Assembly: GCF_000729995.1 (NCBI RefSeq)
Contig: NZ_JNFG01000008.1
Span: forward strand, 1-64,000
Length of the DNA stretch: 64,000 nt
Direction: 5' to 3'
Origin: Caballeronia sordidicola
GTDB taxonomy: Bacteria; Pseudomonadota; Gammaproteobacteria; Burkholderiales; Burkholderiaceae
Each line of letters starts with the position of its first letter. Positions within the stretch are counted from its first letter, which is position 1. A program made the translations under genes and the position numbers. The notes under the pieces are model-generated. The model worked only from the letters and a program-made list of their open reading frames with translations, did no database searches and was not told where the DNA came from. Positions 17,030-25,376 of the stretch are shown in pieces.

Positions 17030-17992
17030 CTAAGCCGACGATTCGTCCCCTTCCGGATCCAGAAATTCGAATCCTTCAAAGGCCGATAGCGCGCGCCTGG
17101 GGTAATACACCGAGAGTTCGTCGACGTTCACCTCGCTTCGTTGCAATTCAAACGTTCCGCGCACTTCGTGCATCTCGAAGAGTTCTACGGGCTTTTCGCG
17201 GCCTTTTAGCGCGCTCGCCACGGTGTGCATCACGGTTGACCCACATCTCATGCCGAACACGATCTCGACCATTTCGAGCGTTGAATCCTCGGCTCCCCGC
17301 GTGCCAAGGACCCGCCACTCGTTTTCATAGCGCCAGTCAGGAGCTTTCCTTAACAGTACGGCTTCATCCACGGCTACTCTGGCCTGTTCATCACCGGCGA
17401 GCATTGCCGCGACATCGCTCGCTTTGACATTCCGGTTGCCGCCATACAGAACCTCGTGAAGCTGTGTTCGCGCTTCTTCCGGCACGCTATATCCGATGCA
17501 CAGCCCCCGATGCTGGTCTCCGTAGTGGCTCCACATCAAGGGACAGTCGTGGCGCGTCGCCAGCGACAGTATTCCCTTGTTGTACTGTCGAAGTAGTTCG
17601 TTTTCGATTGTGCTTGCGAGCACGTACGCATGAGGCCCAGGAGGATCGTCGGATAGATCGGGATCAGTGGCATTGTATCGAAGCCGGTCGATAGTCTGTT
17701 GCGCCTCTTCGCGGCTGTGCTTCTCTATATGCGAGATTGTTTTAGGGCCGCGATATTTCACCGTGCGTGCCCCCATCCGCATTTCGCCTTCAACACGACG
17801 ACGAACCAGTTCGTATACTGTCCGCTCTAACGTTGCAACGTCGCAGTCCGCTTCGACGCAGGGCTGGCAATCAAGCGGATCGTTAAATGTGTCTGGGTCT
17901 GCATAGTAGAGCCTGTCGGCGCACAGAAGCTCGATCGTTCGCGCGTCAAACCGGCGGTATTTGTACAGGACAGCAGGAACGGCCTTATTCAT
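17030..17992 (-). CDS. DUF2971 family protein
   Basis: 320 residues with the hallmark blocks of DUF2971: LYKYRRFD near the N-terminus, FNDPLDC at about 37-43, the central MWSHYGDQHRGLCIGY and APDWRYENEWRVLG. The biochemical role of the family is unknown. Members are frequent on genomic islands and in abortive-infection contexts, and that fits here. The gene stands alone on the minus strand with its own ATG, and an HNH nuclease and integrase lie within 6 kb. Confidence 0.8.
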   Translation of the reverse strand: MNKAVPAVLYKYRRFDARTIELLCADRLYYADPDTFNDPLDCQPCVEADCDVATLERTVYELVRRRVEGEMRMGARTVKYRGPKTISHIEKHSREEAQQTIDRLRYNATDPDLSDDPPGPHAYVLASTIENELLRQYNKGILSLATRHDCPLMWSHYGDQHRGLCIGYSVPEEARTQLHEVLYGGNRNVKASDVAAMLAGDEQARVAVDEAVLLRKAPDWRYENEWRVLGTRGAEDSTLEMVEIVFGMRCGSTVMHTVASALKGREKPVELFEMHEVRGTFELQRSEVNVDELSVYYPRRALSAFEGFEFLDPEGDESSA

Positions 17993-18085
17993 GAAAGCTC
18001 CGGATGCCGGCGTGCAAGCCCGGGGGGGATTGACCCGGCGATCACTTGCTCTGGCTCGCTACGGATCGAGTACAGACTTTGGAAA

Positions 18086-18565
18086 TTATCGACGATTTTG
18101 CGGCACGGAATCCAGTGGCCACTGGTGGCCCGCTATGCGCCGGTCCGAGGGGATGGACCCCAGCGCATCACTGCACCTTTGCCAGATGTTCCCGATCAGT
18201 GGGTTTTGATAGTTCAGCGTCAGCTCATTGGTGAACAGCGTAGGCACATCCATTTGACGAATTGCATGCACACCGGCTAAGTGCTCGCGGGACAGCCTTA
18301 GCGCCATTTGTCCAAGGATCAGACGGTCGAGCCAAGTCGCTGACATTCGATTTCTAACCAACCAGATGCATGCCGATTCGACGACGTGGTCGACGCGCCA
18401 TGTTTTCGTCAAAGCGTGCGAGGCGAGCGCACTCGCCACTAAATAGCAAAGTAGATGGGTTCGCGCCGCTGGGCTAATGGACTGTTGTGGGCGTGGCATA
18501 TTTGTTGATTCGAACTCCGGCGAAGGCGACGCGATAAGGTAGACGCATGTTATCTGCACTCGCAC
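18086..18565 (-). CDS. hypothetical protein or fragment
   Basis: A frame of up to 159 residues, better started at MPRPQQSISPAAR (about 18499). It is helix-rich with a hydrophobic patch (LLCYLVASALASHAL). No family is recognised. The surrounding 18-19.7 kb consists mostly of degraded pieces, so this too may be a relic. Confidence 0.3.
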   Translation of the reverse strand: MRVQITCVYLIASPSPEFESTNMPRPQQSISPAARTHLLCYLVASALASHALTKTWRVDHVVESACIWLVRNRMSATWLDRLILGQMALRLSREHLAGVHAIRQMDVPTLFTNELTLNYQNPLIGNIWQRCSDALGSIPSDRRIAGHQWPLDSVPQNRR

Positions 18566-18722
18566 TCACGATCCACCACCAAGTGCGCAACAATGACGAT
18601 TGGGAACTGAATTTATCATTCACATCCCCCGACATGCTTGTGGCCGGCGTTTGCTCCTGGCCGGTCGCCCGCGCACGCATGTGTTTGCAGCGTCAGCCGG
18701 GAATGCTTAAATGCCCCCTCCT

Positions 18723-18990
18723 TTAACGACGCGCTTTACGTATCAAATGCGATAGTTCGAAATCCGTCGCGATCTTCCAGGCATGGCCGCGAGAATATCG
18801 AACGCCAAAGCGCCGTTCGATCGCCGCGCGAAGCCGCTCGTTGGTCCAACGAAACTGGTAAGAGTTCCGGCGAGACTCGGAACGCCGGCCACTGAAAGAG
18901 CCTTCGACGCCCGGCATTGGCATTAATATGCCTCGCGCAACGGTCGAGGCGCACTTCGGTCCCCCGGGTCGGGTGCACGATCCGGACAAC
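18723..18990 (-). pseudogene. IS630-like transposase helix-turn-helix remnant
   Basis: The peptide WTNERLRAAIERRFGVRYSR, then GHAWKI, resembles the second helix-turn-helix of IS630-family transposases, where the pattern is L-I-E-x-x-F-G-V-x-Y-S-x-x-H-V. Nothing of the DDE domain follows. This is a weak but specific match and indicates old transposon traffic. Confidence 0.35.
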
Positions 18991-19009
18991 GTCCCTAAAG
19001 ACGGTCGGC

Positions 19010-19480
19010 AAGTTGCGCTTGCTACGCGCTTGAGATCGCTTACAAAAACTATCTAGTCGTTTCCTACTCCATATTAGCGCTGAACGAAAAGCTTCCTTTG
19101 TACGTCCAGGACAAAAACATTCGCGAATTATCGTTTTACGATCTAGGTGGTACACCCGCTGCGATCGAAAACAATCAAGAAGACGCGCTCTACGCACAAG
19201 AATTCGCCTTAATCCGCCCCCGCGGTACTACATGGCATACGTGAGCTTCGTCGGTGACCCATATAACCGCGAAGTCGCCCCCGTCGCCCTTGACCTCCCT
19301 CATGCACTGGATGATTACGTGAAGCCTGCTGGATATCCGGGGGCTGGGGAGACAATGTGCTTAGGCAGACGGTCAAGGATAGTGCCGCGATCGAACTCTT
19401 GAAATCAACACGTCCTAACGGGCTCATCTTTGGTGCAGACGACGACGGATGGCCCCCCGGGCATGATTGGACATGACTTT
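19010..19480 (+). pseudogene. decayed coding remnants, function unknown
   Basis: Three protein-like stretches occur on the plus strand in shifting frames: ACYALEIAYKNYLVVSYSIL followed by LYVQDKNIRELSFYDLGG, then YVSFVGDPYNREVAPVALDL, then SAAIELLKSTRPNGLIFGAD. They read as consecutive parts of one or two genes broken by frameshifts. I do not recognise the family. The remaining gap to 19795 is AT-rich and holds only the likely promoter of the next gene. Confidence 0.3.
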
Positions 19481-19795
19481 CAGGCCTACATACTCGACAT
19501 GAATCAGTGACGGCACGCTCCCGACGGTCGATTTCGGTTCTGGCACCGGCTGGTGTGGTCAGGTGCAACGAGGCTCCGCGCGATGCAAAATGGAACAGGC
19601 TGAAACAGATTGGTGCGAGTTGTATAAATCTCTTAGGAAAATGAATTCTTCTTCACAAGCAACATCCTTGTAAATCAATGACTTATGACTGATTATGCGG
19701 CTTGATGCGAAATTTGCTCTTTTTTCTCATTTATAGTTTCGCAATACGCATTGTTTAAGCTATCATCGCAACATTATCTGATCAAGAGGGCGATT

Positions 19796-20626
19796 GTGTC
19801 GGACGTCAGCGAAGAACAACCGGTCCCATCGGCCGAGAAAAAGGTTAAGTCCAAGCCGCGTCGCGCATTGCCGACCGACCGCACTACTTTTTCAAAACAG
19901 CTTGATATCCTCCGTGCCTACGCAGCCGCGAGCGGCCCCGAGAAGAAAGCCGTATCGAATGACGACGTTGCCAAGATAGTCAACATTCACTTCGGCACAG
20001 TTTCAAACTGCAATCCCTTCTTTTTAGAAGTGGGACTGTTGCGTCGAGAGAAAAATCAGAATGTACCGGCTGACGAAGTCTTCGCGTATGCAGAACGGTA
20101 CAAGTGGGAACCTGATGCCGCGGCCCAAAAGCTTGGACCCCTGTTCGCGAACTTGTGGTTTGCCACCGCCCTAATTCCGAAGCTGAGCTTTCGATCGCTG
20201 AGCGCTAACGAGGCAGTGAGTTTTCTCGCGGATGAAGCGGCGGCGGGTCCGGAGTACAAGGAGCAGTTGGTATTGCTGCTTTCGTACCTGCGGGCGGCGG
20301 GAATCATAACGATCGAAAATGGAGTGGTCGCCGCTGTTGACCGTCAAGTCGACCCTCTTATTCCGCTTTCGCAACAGATTCAGCGTGCGCCGCTTGGCGC
20401 GGCAGAGACGCAACCGCAACCGCTTCCTGACCCTCCCACGCAACCTTCCCCTAAGCCGGACTTGCCAGCGAGTGACGTGCATCCGTCCATAGCCGGCTTG
20501 ATATCCGAGCTTCCGAAGGTCGGTACAAGCTGGAGTGCCGACGAAATGAATGGTTTCTTGGACGCGCTAAAAAGCACCCTAAAGTTCATTTACAAGGTGA
20601 AGACGACGAATCAGGAGGGCGGCTGA
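19796..20626 (+). CDS. hypothetical protein, winged-helix-like with proline-rich linker
   Basis: 276 residues from a GTG at 19796, chosen because AAGAGGG lies 5 bases upstream; an in-frame TTG at 19751 has no such site. The N-terminal half looks like repeated helical DNA-binding folds (FSKQLDILRAYAAASG, then NDDVAKIVNIHFGTVSNCNP, then LLLSYLRAAGIITIENGVVA). A proline-rich linker (about 205-235) and a short helical C-terminus (WSADEMNGFLDALKSTLKFI) follow. The family is not recognised. A regulatory or nucleic-acid-binding role is inferred from the fold pattern only. It probably travels with the mobile island. Confidence 0.55.
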   Translation: MSDVSEEQPVPSAEKKVKSKPRRALPTDRTTFSKQLDILRAYAAASGPEKKAVSNDDVAKIVNIHFGTVSNCNPFFLEVGLLRREKNQNVPADEVFAYAERYKWEPDAAAQKLGPLFANLWFATALIPKLSFRSLSANEAVSFLADEAAAGPEYKEQLVLLLSYLRAAGIITIENGVVAAVDRQVDPLIPLSQQIQRAPLGAAETQPQPLPDPPTQPSPKPDLPASDVHPSIAGLISELPKVGTSWSADEMNGFLDALKSTLKFIYKVKTTNQEGG

Positions 20627-20640
20627 TGAGAAGAGCTAAG

Positions 20641-20671
20641 GGCGCCTGATGTACACCGCCCAGCAGGCGCC
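20641..20671. repeat. hairpin downstream of the 19796-20626 gene
   Basis: GGCGCCTG and CAGGCGCC form an 8-bp stem with a 15-base loop, 15 bp after the stop codon. It is followed by an A-rich, not T-rich, tract, so a Rho-independent terminator on this strand is not supported. Confidence 0.35.
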
Positions 20672-20781
20672 ATAAAAAAGGAAGGCCCTAGCAGCTCGAA
20701 CTCTTGGAGGAGGAAAGCTGATAGGGCCGTGGCGGTACAAGTAACGAAGACGTTGCGGGCACCCCTACCAACACACCGGAC

Positions 20782-20821
20782 CCCTCTGCGCTAACAGAGG
20801 GAATCCCCGGAAAGGAGGTGT
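20782..20821 (+). promoter_or_regulatory. leader hairpin and strong ribosome-binding site
   Basis: CCCTCTG-N6-CAGAGGG (20782-20801) is followed by AAAGGAGGTG, a near-perfect anti-16S match, 7-9 bases before the ATG at 20828. The pairing marks the start of a real small gene. Confidence 0.55.
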
Positions 20822-20827
20822 GCACTT

Positions 20828-20968
20828 ATGGAAAAGTTGAAACGCAACTTCACCGTGCCTGATGGCTATGTAGTCAAATTTGTCGCTTACATTACCGTCG
20901 ACGGCAAGCGCCTGTACGCAAAAACGTACGGGAAGCGAGCCTGGCCGATACTTGTAAAGGCTGAGTAA
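20828..20968 (+). CDS. small basic protein, 46 residues, hypothetical
   Basis: ATG to TAA encodes MEKLKRNFTVPDGYVVKF, then VAYITVDGKRLYAKTYGKRA and WPILVKAE. The peptide is compact and beta-rich with eleven Lys or Arg residues. The very strong Shine-Dalgarno sequence at the right spacing argues that it is translated. No family is assigned. It resembles the small orphan proteins found on integrative elements and could be a DNA-mimic, anti-restriction or regulatory peptide; this is speculation. Confidence 0.6.
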   Translation: MEKLKRNFTVPDGYVVKFVAYITVDGKRLYAKTYGKRAWPILVKAE

Positions 20969-21034
20969 GATCGGCCCGCACGCTCTTCGTTCTTCAAGTG
21001 TAGGGCATAGTGCCCATGTAAACAACTGTACATT

Positions 21035-21432
21035 TTAACAGTGATTGATAACCGCATCAGGTTTTCGACGCCAAGTGTATCGGCGTCGAAAATTATCCAG
21101 CCAGGGTTCGGGCGGAAAATCGACCTGCTCGATCGGCATCGGTGGGATGGTGCGCAACCACTCATCCAGCGCCGCGTGGACCAGCGCTCGCATTTCATGA
21201 TATGCAGCATCTGCTGCTTCACCTGGAGCGGCCGGAAATAGGCTTTTGGCTTTCTTGATCTCATCAGGGAGGTCTAGGAAGCTATGTTCGTCCATACGAA
21301 CCTCGTTGCTGAGTTCGTCATAGCTGGCGACATCGTGCTTATCGCCATTGAACTCAGTATTTGGTACTTCTCGTAAGCGATGCAGTAGTCGATAAACGCT
21401 CGCTGCACCAGCGTTAATTTGGAATAGCGCAT
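21035..21432 (-). pseudogene. hypothetical gene with probable frameshift
   Basis: The 3' part (21035-21295, 86 residues, MDEHSFLDLPDEIKKAKSLF onward) is in the same frame as an upstream stretch (SYDELSNEVR) that lacks a start codon back to the integrase stop. An ATG at 21432 opens a second frame with a protein-like N-terminus (MRYSKLTLVQRAFIDYCIAY). The two parts join naturally at about 21350-21360 if one base was lost or gained. If only the ATG at 21295 is used, a short intact protein is still possible. Function unknown; the gene is directly downstream of the broken integrase. Confidence 0.4.
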
Positions 21433-21460
21433 GGACGCTCTCGTCGAAGCTAAATATCCC

Positions 21461-22383
21461 TCAGCCGGCCTTTCTATTCATGGGAATCACATTTGATTCC
21501 CCGCCTTTGGAGCAGTCGGCGATGAACTGTGCCCATAGTTCCATCGCCTCCCGCCGCTCCGGGATCTCTTCACGGACATCGTAGATCCCTTCCATGCCCT
21601 TGAGCGCGTGATTCAGCGCCAGCTCGCTGATCTCTTTCGAAATGCCCATGTTGCGCATATGGCTCTTCGCGGTGCTCCGTGTGTCGTGCGGCGTGAAGTA
21701 AGGCATTGTCAGCCGGCTCCGCTCGAACCCTCTGGCAATCGCTGCCCATAGCGTTGTATTCCCGACGTGCGTCTCGCCGAGCCTGTTGCGTCGCTTGCCG
21801 ATACGAACCGGCAGGCGCCATTCGGAGTCACCCGAGAGGGCGTTCAGCTCTTTCACCCAAGCGGTCACGATCGGGACTAGGGGTACGAGGAACCCGTCGC
21901 GGGTCTTAACTGCCTCTTCCTGTACGTACCAACTGCCACGCCTGACATCGACAAGTGCTTTCTTCGCCATAACCAGCTCGTTGGTACGCACCCAGGTGGC
22001 TAACAGAACGTGCAGCATCGGGCCGTTCCCCCGCCCGATCTTATCGTCAATACCCGGCAGCAGCGCCCGCAGCTCACCCTCGGTCAGCATCAGACGCTTC
22101 CGGACGGGTGGGCGCTTGCCCATCAGCGCCTTCAGGTCAATTCCGAAGGCGGGGTTCACGTCAATAATCCGTTTGCCGAACGCATGGTCGAAGACCTTCT
22201 TCATGGAGACCAGCATGCGTTTGCAGACCGTCCACGTCCGTCCGCTGTTCTCAAGAATGTAGACGATGTCGGAGGCGTGACTGTGCGGATTTCCAGCGAC
22301 CCGAGCTTCGGGTGAATGATGTTCGCGATGTCCCACTTTCGGCAATAGATCGTCGAGTTCGACAGGGGAGGGATACCGTCCAA
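21461..22383 (-). pseudogene. P4-type tyrosine integrase, frameshifted and 5'-truncated
   Basis: The main frame (21461 to about 22276) has a complete catalytic domain: Arg in ATWVRTNELV, PHDTRST (H-x-x-R), LNHALKG (His) and EGIYDV (Tyr). The core-binding region upstream is in another frame: LSNSTIYCRKWDIANIIHPK, then LGSLEIRTVTP. The frames join as VTP-SDIVYILENSG if one base was lost at about 22274-22277. The N-terminal SAM-like arm domain is missing because sequence beyond 22383 is unrelated. The element it moved is therefore probably fixed. A shortened protein from the GTG/ATG near 22345 would lack most of the DNA-binding half. Confidence 0.7.
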
Positions 22384-22432
22384 CTGTTTAGGGTACCGTC
22401 GGGTTGACTACTCTCTTTGCCACCTACCACTA

Positions 22433-23713
22433 TCAAATGGCACTCGCCTCGTTCGCAGCGTCACCTCGCGCCGTAAAACGGAACGGGAATGCCCGAACGA
22501 AATCAAGCATTTCGTATCGCTCGATGCGATGCATCTGGTAATCCACTGCGAAGAATGTGTGGTTAGGAAGGTCGGGCCACGGGAGGTTTTCCCCGAGACT
22601 TATCATCTCGATGAGCGATCCGTATAGCCTTGTGACAACCGCTAGCGAACACGTCCGGAAAGGCCCGGGTTTCGCGACGATAATGAATCCGTGCTGGGTG
22701 ATCGGCAATCCGGAAAATATGTTTGCGATCGAGGCTTTTTGTTCCGTGGGCAGGAGTTGTATTTCTGGGTCGCCCGTCAATATCGCGCGCTTTATTTTTT
22801 GGAACTCCGGGTGCTTAACGTAGTCGCTACCTACTAGGTAAGCAAGGAGGTTGATACCAATCTTAGCTATCAGTCTGCCGATAACATCCAACTGAAACGA
22901 CATGTCGAATCGCACAGGTGGGTTTTGAATGTCGCGGGCGGCCATTACCTCGAAGTTGGATTGCTCAAGGACTTTCCTGAAAAAGGTTAATGCTCTTTCT
23001 ACACCCAATTTTTCAGTAACCCGCAGAACGATCTGGCCGTTTTCCCGCCGGAACATACGGGCGCGGGAGGAAGGTTCGCTACCATCTTCGTTCGGCTCAA
23101 GGATGATATTCCAGATGCTCTGAAGTGGAGGCTCTGATACTGACCGCGTTTCCCCTCGTTCGTACCCGTCGGGTCCCCAAGTATACGTTGTAGCTAGTAA
23201 CGACCGAACCCCTTCAACTGGTTCATTGCGAACACACGTTACCGTGGCGGCAAGCAGGGTCCGCGCGCTTTCGACGTACTCTCGCAACAGCATCTCATCA
23301 GAGCCAGTCGTCTGACCGTCTCTTTCACCAATGAGTACCATCTGAGGAAGAACAATTGGCTGTGCCCGACTGCCAAGCTCAATCTCAACCGGATATCCTT
23401 CGGGTGCAATCAATACCTTCGATCTTGCTTCGAGCTTTGGTGGATTCGACGTCTTTCCGCGCCGACGGCCCTCGGGCTGGAGAAAGATACGGCCCAACGC
23501 AGCAGGCGTTTTGCGCAAAAATTCACGTTCCAAAGGTGAAAAAATAGTGGTGTTGCACCGCTTGCAGACCATCCCGCGAAGCATAAAGCGCCTATCGTCA
23601 CCGCCCAGTCCGGCCGGTATTACGTGCTCAGCGGTAAATGGGCCGATGCTCGGGCAGTAGATGCACGTGTTGCTAAATCCGGAGTCATTTGACGACATGT
23701 CTACAAGTGCCAC
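22433..23713 (-). CDS. HNH endonuclease family protein
   Basis: 426 residues. The N-terminal HNH module is clear: zinc-type Cys17 and Cys20 (CIYC), FTAEHVIPAGLGG with His30 of the beta-beta-alpha-metal fold, and MVCKRCN with Cys50, Cys53 and Asn54. The remaining 360 residues are not recognised and may carry target recognition or sensing. Free-standing HNH proteins with large C-terminal domains are common in anti-phage systems and on islands. Immediately downstream is the broken integrase. MSSNDSG (residue 6) is an alternative start. Confidence 0.75.
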   Translation of the reverse strand: MALVDMSSNDSGFSNTCIYCPSIGPFTAEHVIPAGLGGDDRRFMLRGMVCKRCNTTIFSPLEREFLRKTPAALGRIFLQPEGRRRGKTSNPPKLEARSKVLIAPEGYPVEIELGSRAQPIVLPQMVLIGERDGQTTGSDEMLLREYVESARTLLAATVTCVRNEPVEGVRSLLATTYTWGPDGYERGETRSVSEPPLQSIWNIILEPNEDGSEPSSRARMFRRENGQIVLRVTEKLGVERALTFFRKVLEQSNFEVMAARDIQNPPVRFDMSFQLDVIGRLIAKIGINLLAYLVGSDYVKHPEFQKIKRAILTGDPEIQLLPTEQKASIANIFSGLPITQHGFIIVAKPGPFRTCSLAVVTRLYGSLIEMISLGENLPWPDLPNHTFFAVDYQMHRIERYEMLDFVRAFPFRFTARGDAANEASAI

Positions 23714-24580
23714 GGTTGTGTTGGGCTGCGAATCGCAGCGTTATGGCGCACGCGTGCATTATCCAGCAAAGGCGTGATACCGCACGGCGAGTCTCCGTAT
23801 TTATGGTTGCCTGCACTGTAGCTTCTTAACTTGAAGTGGTGGGACAGTACACCTACCCTTTCGCCAGGGTTACCGAACTTTGCAGAGAAGCACCGTAGCA
23901 TCATCCGAAGCCCCGAACGGCACCAGTCCGTTGCGGGGCTCTGGCTTTTCTGGAATGGCGACGATGGGACGGTGGGCTCACCTCTATGGGATGCCCCGTT
24001 AGCGGAAGATACGCGCGCAGCATCTGCACGAGGACCCATGCTGCAGGATGCGCGGATGACTGGTCAGGGCGGTGAAGCGGCCTTTCAAACGGCGATGCTC
24101 GAATGTCGGCTCAGGCCGAAAGGGCGTCGGACAAGCATAGGCGAATTGGCTTGTGCGGTCCGAAAGAACTGTTCGACATTGCAAAATCACCCGCGACAAC
24201 TTGTCTACACCAGGACGGCGGTCGCTTTACTCACTTGTGCCCGAGTATGTGCAACTGCGGATCGGAGGTGCCAGACCACTCAAAGGTTATGGATGAAAGG
24301 GGAGTGGGGCGCCGTCCGGCGCCGGTGGAGGGGGGGCGAGAAAGTTTTGGGACTATGATTTTGCATGCGTTTTCACGGAGCGCATCGCACTTTCGGTGGA
24401 TAAGTGAGCAAGCAAAATTTTAAGATATATCGCACATCTAACTAAGTTTACATAAGCAAAGTTATCACTTGGAACTGGCGGATTCAACTGGCCGACGCAA
24501 CACCTCTGTACCAATACGGAAATCGGAGGATGAGTCCATGTAGCGAAGGCGGCTCAGCAACTGCTCTGTAGACACCGGTT
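23714..24580. other. intergenic region, no supported gene
   Basis: This 867-bp stretch has no frame with convincing protein character. Its one clear element is the hairpin at 23909-23940. Lower-GC tracts near 24420-24480 may be a promoter or the left edge of an insertion. Confidence 0.5.
23909..23940 (+). terminator. terminator-like hairpin
   Basis: AGCCCCG pairs with CGGGGCT, and AACGG with CCGTT, giving a 12-bp stem with one bulged G and a 7-base loop. It is followed by CTGGCTTTTC. It resembles an intrinsic terminator on the plus strand, although no plus-strand gene precedes it. It could instead end an unannotated small RNA. Confidence 0.4.
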
Positions 24581-25088
24581 TCACCTGCTTTTTTCGGGCG
24601 AGCGCCTGCCAGCGCCCAGCTTCGCACGCGTGCAATAGTCTTCAGGTCGATGCTTCACAACGGCCATCTCAACCTCCTTCAGGAGACGGCGTATGGTTTT
24701 TTCGTCAATGGCCATGGCGCACCCATCCTTCAGTTTTTGTGTCGTCTTTTCGGTCTGGCGGGTTGCCGTGGAAGTGCCATCGGCCTCGACAACTAAAGTA
24801 AAGGTTCGCTCACCGTCCGACTTCGTCCACGTGCGCGTGCCATCGGCTTCCACCCCACAGCTCCAGTCTAGCTCGTTGTCGTCCAGACTTGCCAACGCAT
24901 TTGCGACCTGATTAACAGCCGCATATCGCTCGTTGACCGAGACCGCGAGGCACTTTTTCACAATCGTGGGTAGCGCGTTGGGAATGTGCGCTGGAAACTG
25001 GTTCCGGTCCGGAAAAATCGCTGTATGAACAGCAACCGCAAAGTCTTCTGTAGTTCGGCGACCGCCTACGTACTTGGGAGATCAAATG
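24581..25088 (-). pseudogene. Ser/Thr protein kinase, C-terminal remnant
   Basis: The frame reads FPDRNQFPAHIPNALPTIVK followed by KCLAVSVNERYAAVNQVANA. This matches the end of the kinase C-lobe (K-C-L-x-x-x-x-x-x-R-Y) in bacterial Hanks-type kinases. A C-terminal beta-repeat region follows (LDWSCGVEADGTRTWTKSDG, then TFTLVVEADGTSTATR). The ATP-binding lobe, catalytic HRD and DFG motifs are absent upstream. It is therefore inactive as a kinase and is a leftover of an island or defence gene. The right-hand limit is approximate. The remaining gap to 25376 is the promoter side of the ABC operon. Confidence 0.55.
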
Positions 25089-25376
25089 GCAATCATTCTT
25101 GTTTGTATTGCGCAGCGAAGTTGGTTTCGAAATACGAAGCGACGCTGGGCTAGTGATGCATTTGATATCCACTTGCCTCCCCGTGGCTTCGCAGACGCCG
25201 TTTAAAATTATCGCTCCACCTCGTGCGCAATGCGAACATGGTTGTCGGCAAGACAACATAAGGTCCGCGGAATTAGTAAAGTATGCGCGAATTTTCATTG
25301 TTTCTCGTTTTACGGTGAGGTATAAATACGAACATCGGTGCGACAGGCGCACACAATCAACCAGGAGTAGCGTGGC

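Noticed and set aside
20641..20680. Rho-independent terminator after the 19796-20626 gene
   Set aside because: The stem is followed by an A-rich tract instead of T-rich on the coding strand.
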